Shown here: in pieces, positions 1 to 16,841 of the stretch | Numbering within the stretch: the first letter of the stretch is position 1 | Layout of the letters: each line of letters starts with the position of its first letter | Origin: Latrodectus hesperus | Taxonomy: Eukaryota; Arthropoda; Arachnida; Araneae; Theridiidae | Reading direction: 5' to 3' | Assembly: GCA_037975125.1 (NCBI GenBank) | Contig: CM075855.1 | Location: forward strand, 80,227,085-80,291,084 | Length of the DNA: 64,000 nucleotides | Notes under the pieces: model-generated | Database searches by the model: none | What the model was told of the DNA's origin: nothing | The model's input: only the letters and a program-made list of their open reading frames with translations | Made by a program: the position numbers and the translations under genes

Positions 1-30
1 TACTATATTTCGTATTTTCAATGCATTGCA

Positions 31-1600
<1,570 letters not shown>

Positions 1601-1602
1601 TA

Positions 1603-2574
1603 TATATATAAATTTTGGACAGACTAATATTTTCGCTTAAGCTTATTTTCGAATACGAGCATATTCTTACACTTTTACATTTTTCATAGAAAAATTACAT
1701 TAAATATATGCTTTATAGAATAATAATTTTATTGAAATTTTTTGCCATTGCATGACAAGCACTTTTATTCTTAAATAGTTATTGCTCTCTTTTATTAAAA
1801 ATTGATACATAAATATATCAATTTTCATTAAATTTGATATTATTTTGAACATATCAAAATTTAAAATGTTTCGTTATTCTGAACTATTTCATCACATATA
1901 CGATATCTTATCTTCAATATATTTTCGCTGATTAGATATTTGGTAAATGAAGAAAACTGTTTTATAACTGATAAATTAAAGAAGTGAATACCAGATTTAT
2001 TTTAAATAGTTAATAAACAAGATGTGTACATAAAGGCAGAAAACACTAATGAATGTTATAAAGTTACGTTTAATATTTAGTTTTCTCAAAATTTTAAAAT
2101 AAAACTATTTGTCATCCCTATTTCATTGGTTTGACGTTTCTGTCAGAATTAAGCATTGCTGTCTACGTGTAGCTTGTCAAAAAGCGACTGTTTATTTGTT
2201 TAATGAACTGTTGGTGGTTTCGGGTTGCGCAAGAGCTCTGTTAAAGGACCCTAAATTTATCTCACTTCATTTTTCTTTATGCATTCTGAGACATAGATAT
2301 GACGTTAAGTATGTAGGCAGACCCTTTATTGAAGGTATGTGAAAAAGAGACACAGAAGTGAGAAGATATTTGTTTGTTAAATATTCATAGGGTCTCTTCC
2401 CTTTGGCATTCGACGAAATGTAAAGAGATGTCGAAAATAAGAGAGATAACTAATTCTGTTATTTGATATATTTTGAAACTGTGATGCTTCTCGTTGTTGT
2501 GAATAAACCATGAATCAATGTGTGCAATCAAAAATGCTGTCCAAAAAAAGTCGAAGTAGAAAGATTAAATTTTT
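1603..2574. other. AT-rich spacer, no gene seen
   Basis: AT-rich sequence with a slightly less AT-rich patch at about 2110-2540. The patch has a 77-codon open frame (2109-2342) with no recognisable motif and no splice context, so I do not call it. Confidence 0.6.
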
Positions 2575-2943
2575 GGGGCCATGGTAGCCTAGTGGTTAGG
2601 GCAACAGCCTTCGGTCCGAAAGAGCGGAGTTCTATTCCCAATGCCACCAAAGACCCTGCGAGTGATCGTTAAATCTGTGGAATCGAAAGTCTTGAGCTCG
2701 GTTATAGAGCAATTTCCATGAGTGTAATGTGGTCTGGAGAAAATTTCCTCGCCCTCTAGACCAATGTCGAAATTGAGGAAGTGAATCTTCTGGTGGTGCC
2801 ATCTATCGGAGAAGTCTTAGAGCAAAAATGCACTTTCACCTTCGTGGTGCTCTAGTTAAACGAAAAACACATCCTATTGACTTAATTTCACATAGCTAAC
2901 GGCATAGCGAGCTTGGACTGTCCAAATGTCATAAGTAACAACA
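2575..2943 (+). repeat. SINE-A, tRNA-derived SINE, full length
   Basis: The 5' head is tRNA-like: an A-box-like stretch (tggtagcctagtggttaggg) is followed about 35 bases later by a B-box-like stretch (gagttctattccc). The body continues to a tail ending cataagtaacaacag. A second copy in the opposite orientation (20625-21005) matches along the whole length, including the central 'ctggagaaaatttcctc' block, the 'tcaccttcgtggtgctctag' block and the tail. That match defines the unit as about 370-380 bp. Transcription would be by RNA polymerase III from the internal boxes, with mobilisation by a partner LINE. Confidence 0.88.
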
Positions 2944-3774
2944 GCTAAAAAATTTTGTTTGGGATTTTTCATTGTTCGATAAATTTTAAATAGTTTATTA
3001 ATGTTGTGTTTTATTGTTATTGTTTTATATTAGAGTTGTTCATATATTACAGGAAAGACATTAAATATTTCTTTTAAGTATAGCACAGTCTGCTTTAGTA
3101 GGTAATTAATAAGTAATTCATAAAATGTTAACCTCCTGACTGTATTGTTTTAAATATGGTGATGACTTGAATGATAATATTTAAGTCAGTGTATTGTCAT
3201 AACTAATTAACACTGAACATGAACGAATACATATTGTGTACATCGATAATTTTGTAATTAAATGCGTCCTAATACTTATTTAAATTAACTGATCAACCCT
3301 ATCTGATTTATTCATTCATTTTATGATATATGTTTCATATTGCTGTTTTTTATTTTATATTTTTCAAGTATCAATTAAAAATCATACATACTGATCGGTA
3401 ATCTCCTCATATTAAAAATGAACCAAGTACTTTTTTCATTCTATATTATTTCTAATATTCATATCAAATAACTATGAAAAAATTTAAATATTTGATTAAA
3501 TGAAAAAATAAGTGGAAATCTAGATTAATAATTATATTCTAGTATTATGTATTTATATCAGCATATTCACACACACATATTCTTGTAACACAACATATTG
3601 AAATTCCTTTTCCTAAATTTAAGCACTTCGTATATTAAATAAAAAAGGTATTTTAAGATTTTGATGGCAATTTGGGTATTGTTTTCTTACTGATAATATA
3701 ATATTATTCATCTAATCTAATGCTTTGGTTGAACTAAGTTTAAAACATAATTTTCATAACGTCACAATGAAATA
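2944..3774. other. AT-rich spacer, no gene seen
   Basis: AT-rich, without open frames, repeats or RNA-like structure that I can support. Confidence 0.55.
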
Positions 3775-3776
3775 TA

Positions 3777-3989
3777 TTGGGTTGTTCGGAAAGTAATTTC
3801 GTTTTACCTACCTCAATGGGTTTTTTGCTAGTAAAAACCAACCATTTTATGAGTGTGGCATCAAGCTACCACCAGAAAGATGGTAAAAGATGTTGGACTG
3901 AAATTGACAATATACAATTTAATAAAATATTTATACGTTATACGTTTTCCATTTTCATAAAGAACGAAACTACTTTCCGAACAACCCAA
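3777..3989. mobile_element. Mariner-derived MITE, 213 bp
   Basis: Inverted ends of about 28 bp begin ttgggttgttcggaaagta at the left and read the same, reverse-complemented, at the right, with mismatches near positions 20 and 28. TA target duplications (3775-3776 and 3990-3991) flank it. The terminal sequence resembles mariner ends. The interior is too short for a transposase, so this is a non-autonomous or internally deleted copy. The two overlapping open frames spanning it are chance. Confidence 0.88.
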
Positions 3990-3991
3990 TA

Positions 3992-4453
3992 CACTGAATT
4001 TATTGAGTGCAACAATAAACCACCACCAGAGAGAGAGAGATATATACATTAGTAAAATACAAGTTGTCACTGACGTCGCAAAAATTTTATTATTGAAATT
4101 TAAAAATTTTCTGTACATTCAAAATATTCTTATTAGGAATTTTTAAAAAATTATAACATTCAAATTATTAAAAAAAATTAATATATTAGACGAAGAATTT
4201 AAAAACACTTGATGTTTGAATAACGCTGTGAATTAGCCCATTCTGCAGAATTTCTTCTGGTTGACCATCACGAGAGATTAGAAAGATACTAATTTCTATC
4301 CCTAGAATGATGAATAACACTGATAGGGAAATATTACATCTTTGGAAAATTAATTTTTTATACGATTTTGATTCGACGAACTTGCTCATTTAATTTGTCG
4401 AACATAAATCCGGAATCTTTACCTATTTTGTTTTGTACCTAAAACATTATTTG
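3992..4453. other. AT-rich spacer with short GA run
   Basis: A (GA) run lies at about 4030-4040; otherwise AT-rich and featureless. Confidence 0.5.
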
Positions 4454-4600
4454 CCGAGCTGCCAGCAGAGAACAATTTGAATTCGTTACTTCGTTTCAAT
4501 AGTTCTCGAGTTCGAATTCCATCTTGGGCATAAGTGCTTGTAGTGGCTCGGAATCCACTTTAAGACATAGGTCCCGATCTAATTATCCCTTTTGTCTTAT
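4454..4600 (+). repeat. SINE-C copy 1, diverged
   Basis: Matches the better-preserved copy at 36733-36912: the same head (ccgagctgccagc), a B-box-like 'gagttcgaattcc', then the diagnostic body 'tgtagtggctcggaatccac' and 'gtcccgatctaatta'. The 3' tail is missing here. A-run and T-run tracts follow (T tract at 4691-4710). Confidence 0.8.
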
Positions 4601-5524
4601 GACACTTTCAGTTTATGATATCGTCTGCGTCTGCTTTGTAGATGTCATCTGATGGTGAAAATTATTTATTATCAGTTTTGTTTCCTAAAGTCTTTTTTTT
4701 TTTTTTTTTTGGAAACCCAAAATTTTTTACAGTTGTTTTGTTCGAGATTCTAAATTATGTTCTAAATTTTTGACGAATTTTATGAAAAAACTCAATCTTA
4801 CTCAATGCGAGCTATAAGCCTTCAAGCATGAAGCTCCAAAACAGTTTTGTCGTAACCTTTTTGTTCGAATTTTCAGTAGTCTGGTGTTGTATTCAACATT
4901 GAGATGTTGGAATTTTGCTCATCCCGGCTTTTTCTTTAAAAACTGATTTTGGCGATGTCTTCCCCTCGTCAATTACTTTTTCCTTTTATTTTATTTATTT
5001 ATTTTTTGTTTTATTTATTTTTTAGTATTTTTTTATAATTTTACAGAGATATCTGAACCGTTTTGCCTTGAATCATGTTTCTAAAATGAAATCTGAATGT
5101 TGATGTAAATGTATTTTCGCTACAGAAAACTTCAAAATTGTATATTCCATAAAATGTTCTCGTAAGAAGATAAAATAAAATAAAAAAGCAAGTATTCTCC
5201 ATTGCTTCTTCATTTGAGTGTGTGTGGGTAAATATTATTTCTCTTCACTTCTTTGATGAAGCCTAAGCGATTTACTGTTAGTTTTGTTCTGTTGCTATTG
5301 TACGGTCAAGACTTCCTCTTTGTTCTAGAAAATATTTTTTTTACAAACTAATTGCGTTACTTGATAATTATTAGTTTACTTTTGGGTTAAACGCTTTTGG
5401 ATTTTATTCTTGATTTCGTACTCATTAAATTTGTATTAAAGAAAATGTGATATTAAATGAGAGTAAAGCCTTTCGGCATTTTTTGGGTAAAATGGAATTT
5501 TTAAGTTCCTTCCACGTAACACTC

Positions 5525-5572
5525 TCATGTGCAAATAATGATCATTGAGCGATAAACTAGCCAAATCAAGTA
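5525..5572 (+). repeat. SINE-C tail fragment
   Basis: The stretch 'tgtgcaaataatgatcattg' plus 'agcgataaactagccaaatc' aligns with the SINE-C 3' end seen at 36872-36912 (tgtgcaaaagataaccgttg then agcgacaaacaaacc). Only the tail is present, so this is a short or 5'-truncated copy. Confidence 0.55.
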
Positions 5573-6167
5573 AAATATTAATCTTTTAGAATTTTTGCTT
5601 ATTTGGATTGTACATTTCCAAATATTAATGTAATATTAATATATTCAGATGTAAGATGGATTTACAATAATTAATGTATGTGAAAACATTCTAATATCTG
5701 AACATATAACCTAATGCCATAATTATAGTTAAACTACATCAAAAATACTATAAGTACTTAGTTGTTGTGCTTTTGAAACTACAAAGATATGCATATTTGT
5801 TTTTCACTCTCTCATACAAAAGACAAATATACATGTCTTTTTGATTCCTAAAGTAAAGCTATTATTACATAGTTTCAACAATTTTTTTAAACAACTTTAG
5901 CAAATTCGTGAGTATGATTCGTGAAGATCTTAAATCTGGGTGGGGCTCAAAAACAGTGATCTAGATCTTATCTAGAAATACATAACACAAAACGTGCTAT
6001 ATATTTCACTGCTTCAAAGAATAAAATTACTTTCACAGAATCTTTAATCTTCATTACTTTGAAATTTGAAAGTTGTGCGCATTTTTCACGTGAATACCTT
6101 CAATTATTTTTCATTATGTAAGCAGAAGAATCGGAATGAAGAATAACACGTTCGCATAGGAAAGAAT

Positions 6168-6209
6168 ATGTTCTGCGTGATCGATTATTTTCAGAATCAC
6201 GCAGAACAT
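6168..6209. repeat. Perfect 14-bp inverted repeat (hairpin)
   Basis: atgttctgcgtgat at 6168-6181 pairs perfectly with atcacgcagaacat at 6196-6209 across a 14-base loop. It is less AT-rich than its surroundings. It is too short for a typical animal microRNA precursor and could be a transposon remnant or a chance palindrome. Confidence 0.7.
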
Positions 6210-9200
6210 TGAATCGTTATCGGTAGCATTGCTAAGTTTTGGTATTAGTAATTCATATATGAGTATTTCTCTTTTATATATTATCATAAATGAGTTCATT
6301 ATAATTTGTTAATACAGTATTCAAAAGGATATCAAATTATTTTTGTAAGATATTCATTCACACAAACTAACTTTGAAACGATTTTATAAACCAGCTATTG
6401 GACTAAAGATTATCACTCAAGAAAGAAAAAAATGATTTACAAATTGATATTGTCTCAGTACTTTTCATTTAAAAGAATAACTTACACCGTTTCCCGCAAT
6501 TATTCTACTTTTCTCATATTTCCTTTTAGGATTTTCTTGCGAAATATTTTAATTTCTTTTACCCTTACAATCAATTTTTAAATTATTTCTTTTATTTTCT
6601 TCTAATGCAGATATTTTGATTCTTAAGAATTTTTTTACAAAAAGCTAAAAGATTTGAATTTAAGTTTTTTAAAGGTAATCTTAATAATATGCAAAGAATT
6701 AAAAAAAAGACCTTTTTAAGAGATTATTTACAATGAGCTTAGAAAATAAAAAAAACAAAAACATATAATTACAAGTAATTTTCACACAATGATATAATAA
6801 AAAAGCAAAGTTTTGATAGCAAGTATCACACTTTAAATTTTCAAATTTTTATTATTTCATCATAATTAAACTACCTACGAATAAATGTCTTCAGTTTGTG
6901 AAAAACTTAACAAATTATGCAATCTATTATAATCGCTAAATTACATAATTTTAAATTAAAAAGACCATGAAATTTTTAGAGAAATTTGTAGTAAATACAC
7001 TTTTTTTAAAATGAAGTTTTCATCAGTCCCTTATTCAACTCCCCATAATCTTTAGTTTAAATTTAATTTTTATCTTCACTTATTCCCATCACAAACTTTG
7101 TATTATTTTCAAATACTGCGCTTTTATATTTATTTTATCATTAAATTATACTACTCTTAAAAATTCGAAAAAATTAAAATTGAGAAATTTGCCTAATTTT
7201 TTATTACTATTGTGATTATGTAAAAAGACAAACTATTCACAAAATTCAAAGTATTTTAAAATTTGGTATTCTGGAAATTTTGGAGTTTTTCTAGCCAAAA
7301 TGTTTATAACCATTTCAGGAAAAAAAGATTCCTCTAATTTCTTTTAAATATTTAGAACAAAACAATGTGAAAGAATTAAAAAAGTGGAATTAATATGAAA
7401 GGAATGCAATAAATATTTGGCCAAAGCTTGTGTTTTCTTTTTCTCGTAGTTACACCTTTACCTCTTTTTCTCTGTTTGTAAAGTAATTTTATTTAAACGT
7501 AAATGGAAATTTAAATAATAACTATAATTTTTTTATAGGTTCTTGTTCCACTACAACATATTATGTTATATAATTTAAAAGTAGCAATTATAATGCCAAA
7601 TATTATGCCCAATGGAAATTTATTTTTACATAATCAATATTTTTTACGACCCATAAATTAGTATCCAGTATTTAATCTTACAAATATTTCTGTGTTCTAT
7701 ACTGACAATCAAACAGTGAAAAACGTTTTTACGAATTTATTTCTTCTAGCAACTAACTTTAGTGATGATTGAAACTGTTTCTTTAAAAAAGTATTGCACT
7801 ATAATTTTTTTTCATGAGGACAAATAGGAAGAGAAATAAATGGAGAACGCTATTCAGAGGATATTTAAGATACAATTTCTAATATATATTAAAAGGGAAT
7901 TAAATCGAGGAACACAATAACTGCATTGATTAATATTTCCTTGTGTTTCAATGATTACAGTTAAGATCATTATTACATGTTATTTTGCGTTTCATATTTT
8001 TTTCTCAAGACGTCTGTTCTTTCGCTGTTGTCAGAGAAACATGTCATGATCTGATTTGTGCTCTCAAAATTTAATTCAACTAATTAAAAAAGGGACTTTT
8101 TAAATTATTTAGATCGTCTGGTTCTTACGCAAGTTGTTGCGGAATTCTTACTAATAATGACTTCCCAAATATTGTTAAAACATTGTGTAAAATGCAGATA
8201 GCAGTCTCGCATGTATTTCAAGAAATATAAAATAAGAGACGGAGGTAAGGATTTCTTCGATAGAAAGAAAACGAAATTTCCAACAAAAAAAAAGCTGGAT
8301 ACGCTATTAAAAAATAAATAAAAATGCTTTAAGTAGGTACCCATTTATTTATAGAATGAGATAAATTTAAAAAAAACAGCAAATTAAGCAGGTCTTATTA
8401 AAATATTTCGAAACATATATCACTCGATTTTGTTGATACTACCATGTGAAAGTTGCAAAATATATACGATTCTGCTTAAAAGGCAAGCACAGTTGCTTTG
8501 TAAGAGAGGGGTTGCAAATTCTGGAACAATTTACTCATATTTATGGCTGATTCGAACATCACAATTATCTCAAGTGACTGAGAAGTTTTGCTGTCTTCCT
8601 CTTTACCACTTTTTCGAGCTAGCAAGAATAGAAGCTGTGCTGAAGAACTGTTGCTTCAGATGCTTCCTTGGTATCAGCCTACTGTATAGTCACATAACTG
8701 GCATAATGTCTAGACGTTGGTTCCGGTTGAAAATAAAGTCATATATCTCAAACTGCTTGGCAGAATGAGCACTTACTTCCCTTGGTTTAAAATTCATAGT
8801 TTCTGTCAGCTGAAATCCAGTCGATAGAAGAATCGATCTCATTGGATCTAGCCTGATTTATTTAAAGATTGACAGACAGACCAAATGTTTTAGTGCATGC
8901 TAAAATTTGTAACTTGTAATGTCCTCGCTGTAATGTAATGTATTTACAACGGAGAGTTTCAGCTCATATGTCAACTATACCATTTGATCATGGTTTAACC
9001 TCACCGAGTGTTTGATTTTAAAGTATTTAATGTGTTAAATAACTGATATAATCTAAAATATTATGACCTCATACACTATTAAAAAATTGTATAGTTAATG
9101 AAAAATGTAGATATTTTGTATTAAAATTTCTTCCCTAAATAATTAAATTAGAAAAGAGAGGCTTGAAATAAAACGAAAATAGGACTCAGTTATAAAGTAT

Positions 9201-9451
9201 GACATTTGATACGAATATGAAACTATATAAAAACTAAAATGTTTTTCCTTATTCTTTAATTTTTCTACAAATTTTGTTATTAATTTATTAAATTATTGTT
9301 CTACATCTTTTGTGAAGAATATTAAAACATCAATTATAAAAGGAGTAAATAGGAATAAGAAATTAAATTAGTAGGGATATAATATATATGATAAGTAAAG
9401 CACAACTTTTAAATAACCTCAATTTTACTTAGAATTAATAGCTGGAATCAT

Positions 9452-10602
<1,151 letters not shown>

Positions 10603-10676
<74 letters not shown>
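10603..10676. repeat. (TA)n microsatellite, right bracket of repeat copy A
   Basis: TA tract of about 70 bases starting immediately after end 2 of the repeat. Confidence 0.95.
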
Positions 10677-10838
10677 CAAGATATAGAACTGAAAAGTACA
10701 AGAATAGGCAAAAACATTTATGTTTAGTAATGCATCCAGCGCAAAAGCAGCTAAAATATAAATATTTTGTATTTTCAATGTATTATTCTCCATTTAATAT
10801 TTGATTATTAATTTTATAAAATAAACTATTTTAATTAT

Positions 10839-13440
<2,602 letters not shown>

Positions 13441-13451
13441 TGCAATTTGTT

Positions 13452-14197
13452 GCTTGTGCAATTTATTGTTTTATTCTCTTTTCTTATGCAATTTATCTTC
13501 TTTCTTATCCCCTGGTCTGAACCAGACCAGGTCCATGACATCCTTTGCCTTCAAAGAATCGAGGACAGCTCCAGGGCTGTATAAAAGTCCACGCTTTGAA
13601 AAGCCAATGCAATTCAGAAGGTGTTCTGGACTGGCTTTGTTAGTATTGCACGAAGTGCAGGTGGGAAAAATTTGCTTGCCCTGGGAGAACCGTAGAGTCC
13701 GAAGATGGCCGGATCTGAGCCTGGACAAGGCAGTCTGATCACGTCTTTCACCGTCGAAACTCAAAGATCTCCCAGGATCAGAGCCACAGTACCAAGGATG
13801 AGACGGCGGAATTTTCCAAGATGAGTTGGCAAGAGCCCTACTCCTAGAGAAGATTTCCTGGAAAGTCAGTGGATCACCAGAACCAAGAGGCAGCGATGAT
13901 GCATTCTTAGCAAGGCCATCGGCGATATCGTTATATTTAAGATCGACATGTGATGGAACCCATTGAAAATGAATAATGGAGGACTCAGATAATGCTTTAA
14001 GCTTTTTGAAAACACAAATTCCTTTCTGGTACACAATATTCCTCCATTTTTCAAGGTACTGAATAACGCTGTGACTGTCAACTAGAATCCAAATCTCGCC
14101 GTTTAACTGCCTGTTCAAGGAAAAGTCCAGAGCCATATCAATGGCTGTAAGTTCTGCACAAAAGACGGAACTGAAATCAGCATTGCGTTGTTTTAGA
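13452..14197 (-). mobile_element. 5'-truncated non-LTR retrotransposon 3' end, with target duplication
   Basis: The RNase H and C-terminal coding part of a LINE, running on the minus strand. It is bounded by an 11-bp direct repeat (tgcaatttgtt at 13441-13451 and 14198-14208) that I read as the target-site duplication. The 5' side stops abruptly inside the RNase H domain. This truncation is the usual outcome of target-primed reverse transcription. Confidence 0.8.
13471..14197 (-). pseudogene. LINE RNase H domain and C-terminal tail (5' truncated)
   Basis: An open frame of about 240 codons ending with a stop at 13471-13473. RNase H active-site residues are visible as E (VFCAELTAID), D (ILVDSHSV) and D (KYNDIADGLAK). 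The first Asp strand (usually TDGS) is missing because of the 5' truncation. The 'FQWVPSHV' motif is typical of LINE RNase H. The C-terminal tail has a CCHC-like finger (CTSCNTNKASPEHLLNC). This combination fits LINEs of the I/R1-like group that carry RNase H. No stop interrupts it, so the insertion is probably young, but without a promoter or reverse transcriptase it cannot act on its own. A related but different copy is at 55574-56711. Confidence 0.85.
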
Positions 14198-14208
14198 TGC
14201 AATTTGTT

Positions 14209-14952
14209 TTTCATTCAAAGATCTGTTATTGCTATTTCAAATTTTACGATCTTTTATAATAATTTTAATTTGTGTATTTATGATGTATTGAAGCTGCAAT
14301 GCCATGAAATATAATTAATTAAAAAAACAACTGAATATTATTAAGTATTCATGGTTGACATACAAAGTATCATATCTTATTCTACAAAAAATCTATATAT
14401 TTTCAACAGCAAAATTTTTACTTTCTTACTGTAAAATCTGCAAGTGGTGTACTTTAAAAAAATTGAATGTTTATAAAAATCAAGCTAAATTTTTGCAAAT
14501 GAAAATGCTTTATTTTAATGAAAGCTGTTTTTTTTTTCTATTTTCAAAAAATTGTGTGGACTCAAAATATTTTCATAATAAAAAAATTAGTTTAAGTTAC
14601 ATAATTGTTTCGTAGATAATTAGTTTAAACCCACATTTATTCTGCTGACTCCGTGGTATTTGCATGTTGAATAAATTACTTAAATAAAAAAAAAGCACTC
14701 ATGACGAATAACAATTTTTCTAAAAATATCTGAAATTAAATCTTTGAGTTTAAGCGCCTCTCTGTTTATATATTGAATCAATTTATTTAATTCTTGGTTG
14801 AAATATTTTGAAACACATTTATGGAAGAATAAATATTTTCCTGGTTCACACACACACAAAACTAATCAAATGCTTTAAAAAATCGCCACTTAAAAGTTTT
14901 TTTTGTAATAAATAACATCACTTCTTACCATTTTTCAAAGTTATTTTTCCAA
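14209..14952. other. AT-rich spacer, no gene seen
   Basis: AT-rich; an 86-codon open frame (14355-14615) is low complexity and not called. Confidence 0.5.
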
Positions 14953-15244
14953 CAGATGGCACTTGGGTGACGAACCCTATGCCACAACAAGGCCAAAAAC
15001 TGCTCCTCATTTGTCGTTCGTTACCCAGCGGGCACCTGTGAACCAAGTCACGGAGGCGAGTAGCGTTGCCCGCGCCATACCACCACAAACCCGTTTATAG
15101 GATGGGCCACTTTTATACATCATCATAGAAAAAGGACAGAGAAACATAGAGAAAGAAAGTAACATCCATTGCCTGCAGCGAGATTTGAACCCAGGACCCA
15201 CAGGTCAGGAGTCAGAAACCCTAACCACTCAGACATCGGCCGGC
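14953..15244 (-). repeat. SINE-B, tRNA-derived SINE, copy 1
   Basis: On the minus strand the unit opens with a tRNA-like head: an A-box-like 'tgtctgagtggttaggg' and a B-box-like 'gggttcaaatctcg', followed by 'aggcaatggatgttac'. The body includes 'cctataaacgggtttg' and a less AT-rich right half. The head and the 'cctataaacg' block recur in the copy at 19629-19893. The 64-codon open frame across it is not a gene. Confidence 0.85.
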
Positions 15245-15540
15245 ATTTTTTTCTAAGTAGAAAGACCAAATTACTTTACTCACAAAACATAAAGCTTTCC
15301 TTTTACATTATATAATAGTAAGAATCGATAGTAATAAGAATAGTGCATGATTTCTTCATTCATATCAAATCTATAGCACTTGTAAGCTGAAATTTCAGAT
15401 GTGAAAAGAAGCATTTTCATTTTTTCTCGTTTGAAATAAGCTAGCTATAAGTTGAAAAGTTATTTTCAAGTTCCGAATTGTTATACGATCCAGTGAAATA
15501 AAGGCGTTAACATATTCACACATACGAGTATATTATATTT
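15245..15540. other. AT-rich spacer
   Basis: No gene or repeat seen. Confidence 0.45.
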
Positions 15541-15567
15541 TTGATACTAACAGCCAATTTTAAAGCG

Positions 15568-15873
15568 ATGATTTTTTTTATTCCGAATATTAAGATTAAA
15601 AACTTTAAAATTAAGTATTTAATATATTTCTATTTATTAACTACTTGTTTTCATAATTTTGATTTGAAAGTATGCAAGGACGTGTATAATTTGGAATATA
15701 AGGCAACTAAAAAAATTGAAGTAAATTTCTTTGATAAATTCGCAAACGTAAAAAGTAAAAAATATTGTACATTGAAATTCATAAAAAAAGTTGAAAGTAT
15801 ATACAAAAAAAGCTGTGAGATCTATCCTATTAATTATCATTTATATGAAAATTATTATTTTCATGGCAAATAA
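15568..15873 (+). CDS. Hypothetical small lysine-rich protein with N-terminal hydrophobic segment
   Basis: I do not recognise this protein. From the ATG at 15568 it reads 101 residues: a basic N-terminus, a hydrophobic stretch at about residues 15-28 (IKYLIYFYLLTTCF) that could be a signal peptide or anchor, then a lysine-rich part with cysteines at 27, 36, 67 and 83. It ends HGK before the TAA at 15871, which overlaps an AATAAA. A possible splice acceptor (actaacag at 15545-15552) lies just upstream, so it could also be an exon. An open frame this long, with spaced cysteines and few simple repeats, is unusual in such AT-rich sequence. Chance remains quite possible; there is no homology evidence. 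Confidence 0.35.
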   Translation: MIFFIPNIKIKNFKIKYLIYFYLLTTCFHNFDLKVCKDVYNLEYKATKKIEVNFFDKFANVKSKKYCTLKFIKKVESIYKKSCEIYPINYHLYENYYFHGK

Positions 15874-16512
15874 ATATTTTTAGAATAAGCTTTGGATATT
15901 TATCTCTATCGATTTCTTTATTGAAATTAAAAACTCAGTATTTGAATATTTTCAATTTCCTGATTATATTAACAGATTAAATATTAGAAAATCTAAAAAC
16001 TATTGTGAAAATATGGTTTTGTAATATAATACATTAAATAATTACTACTGATAATTTAATAGAATACTAACATTCTAAAACTAAATTTAGAACGATTATT
16101 TAATCAAGAGTACTAAATTAAACTATAACAACTAATCTGTTCTAATTGTGCAAATTCTTTAATTCATTGAAACTATATGATAGTGCTCAAACTGAATTAA
16201 ATGTTCTCAGTCATTCCAGCCGTTAACAGATTCACATTATGGAAAAAACAGCAAGCGACTAGCAAATAGCATAAAGTTGAGTGAAGCTTCCAAAAGGAAT
16301 TTGATACCACAATCTGTTATATCTTTGCAGCAGATAATTCGAAAATAATAGTAAAAATCTGAAATTTTTCTGTAAAATTTATTTTAGCTGTAAATATTAT
16401 AAAGTTTCCCGGTAAAATCAATATAAACTTTTTTTTATAGTGTATTAAATTATATCATTCAGAAACTACAATTTCATTTTCTGTATGGCTAATAGTTTCC
16501 GAGATCGAAGAT
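15874..16512. other. AT-rich spacer
   Basis: No gene or repeat supported. Confidence 0.45.
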
Positions 16513-16841
16513 CAATTAGATATTTGGCATGTGATGTCATTGGATCCTCGCGGACGACATTGTCTGCTTACCTTCTAGATTGAAATTGAAAATAAACATA
16601 AGTTACGATTCATCTTGTGAAATATACACAGTAATCCTTAATGAATTAGTAGTAATTCTTTGCATATTGAAATGAAAAGAAATTTGAATCGCACGTGGGT
16701 ATAGACTTGTGGTAAAAATATTTTTATTTATGCATTCAATTTTCGTGGGTGTCAAAAGGTCTGCTGGAATGTATAGAAAACATATAAGCAACTGCCACGT
16801 TTATCGTCCTCTGTTGTCTTCTTCTCAAAGCTACAATTTAG
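16513..16841 (+). repeat. Interspersed repeat X, copy 1
   Basis: About 330 bp that align with 25074-25426 (same strand) and 36950-37283 (opposite strand). Shared blocks run in the same order: 'ttagatayttgcatrtgacg', 'ctcgcggacgacattgtctg', 'agttacgattcatcttgtga', 'acacagtaatcctta', 'catataa' and 'tgtcttcttctc'. There are no A and B boxes, no poly(A) tail and no coding capacity. The outer ends share only a short inverted motif (ttagata-like), so a MITE is possible but not shown. Confidence 0.8.

Noticed and set aside
8430..8768. 112-codon open frame on the plus strand
   Set aside because: No recognisable domain, no splice or start context; composition does not set it apart from chance.
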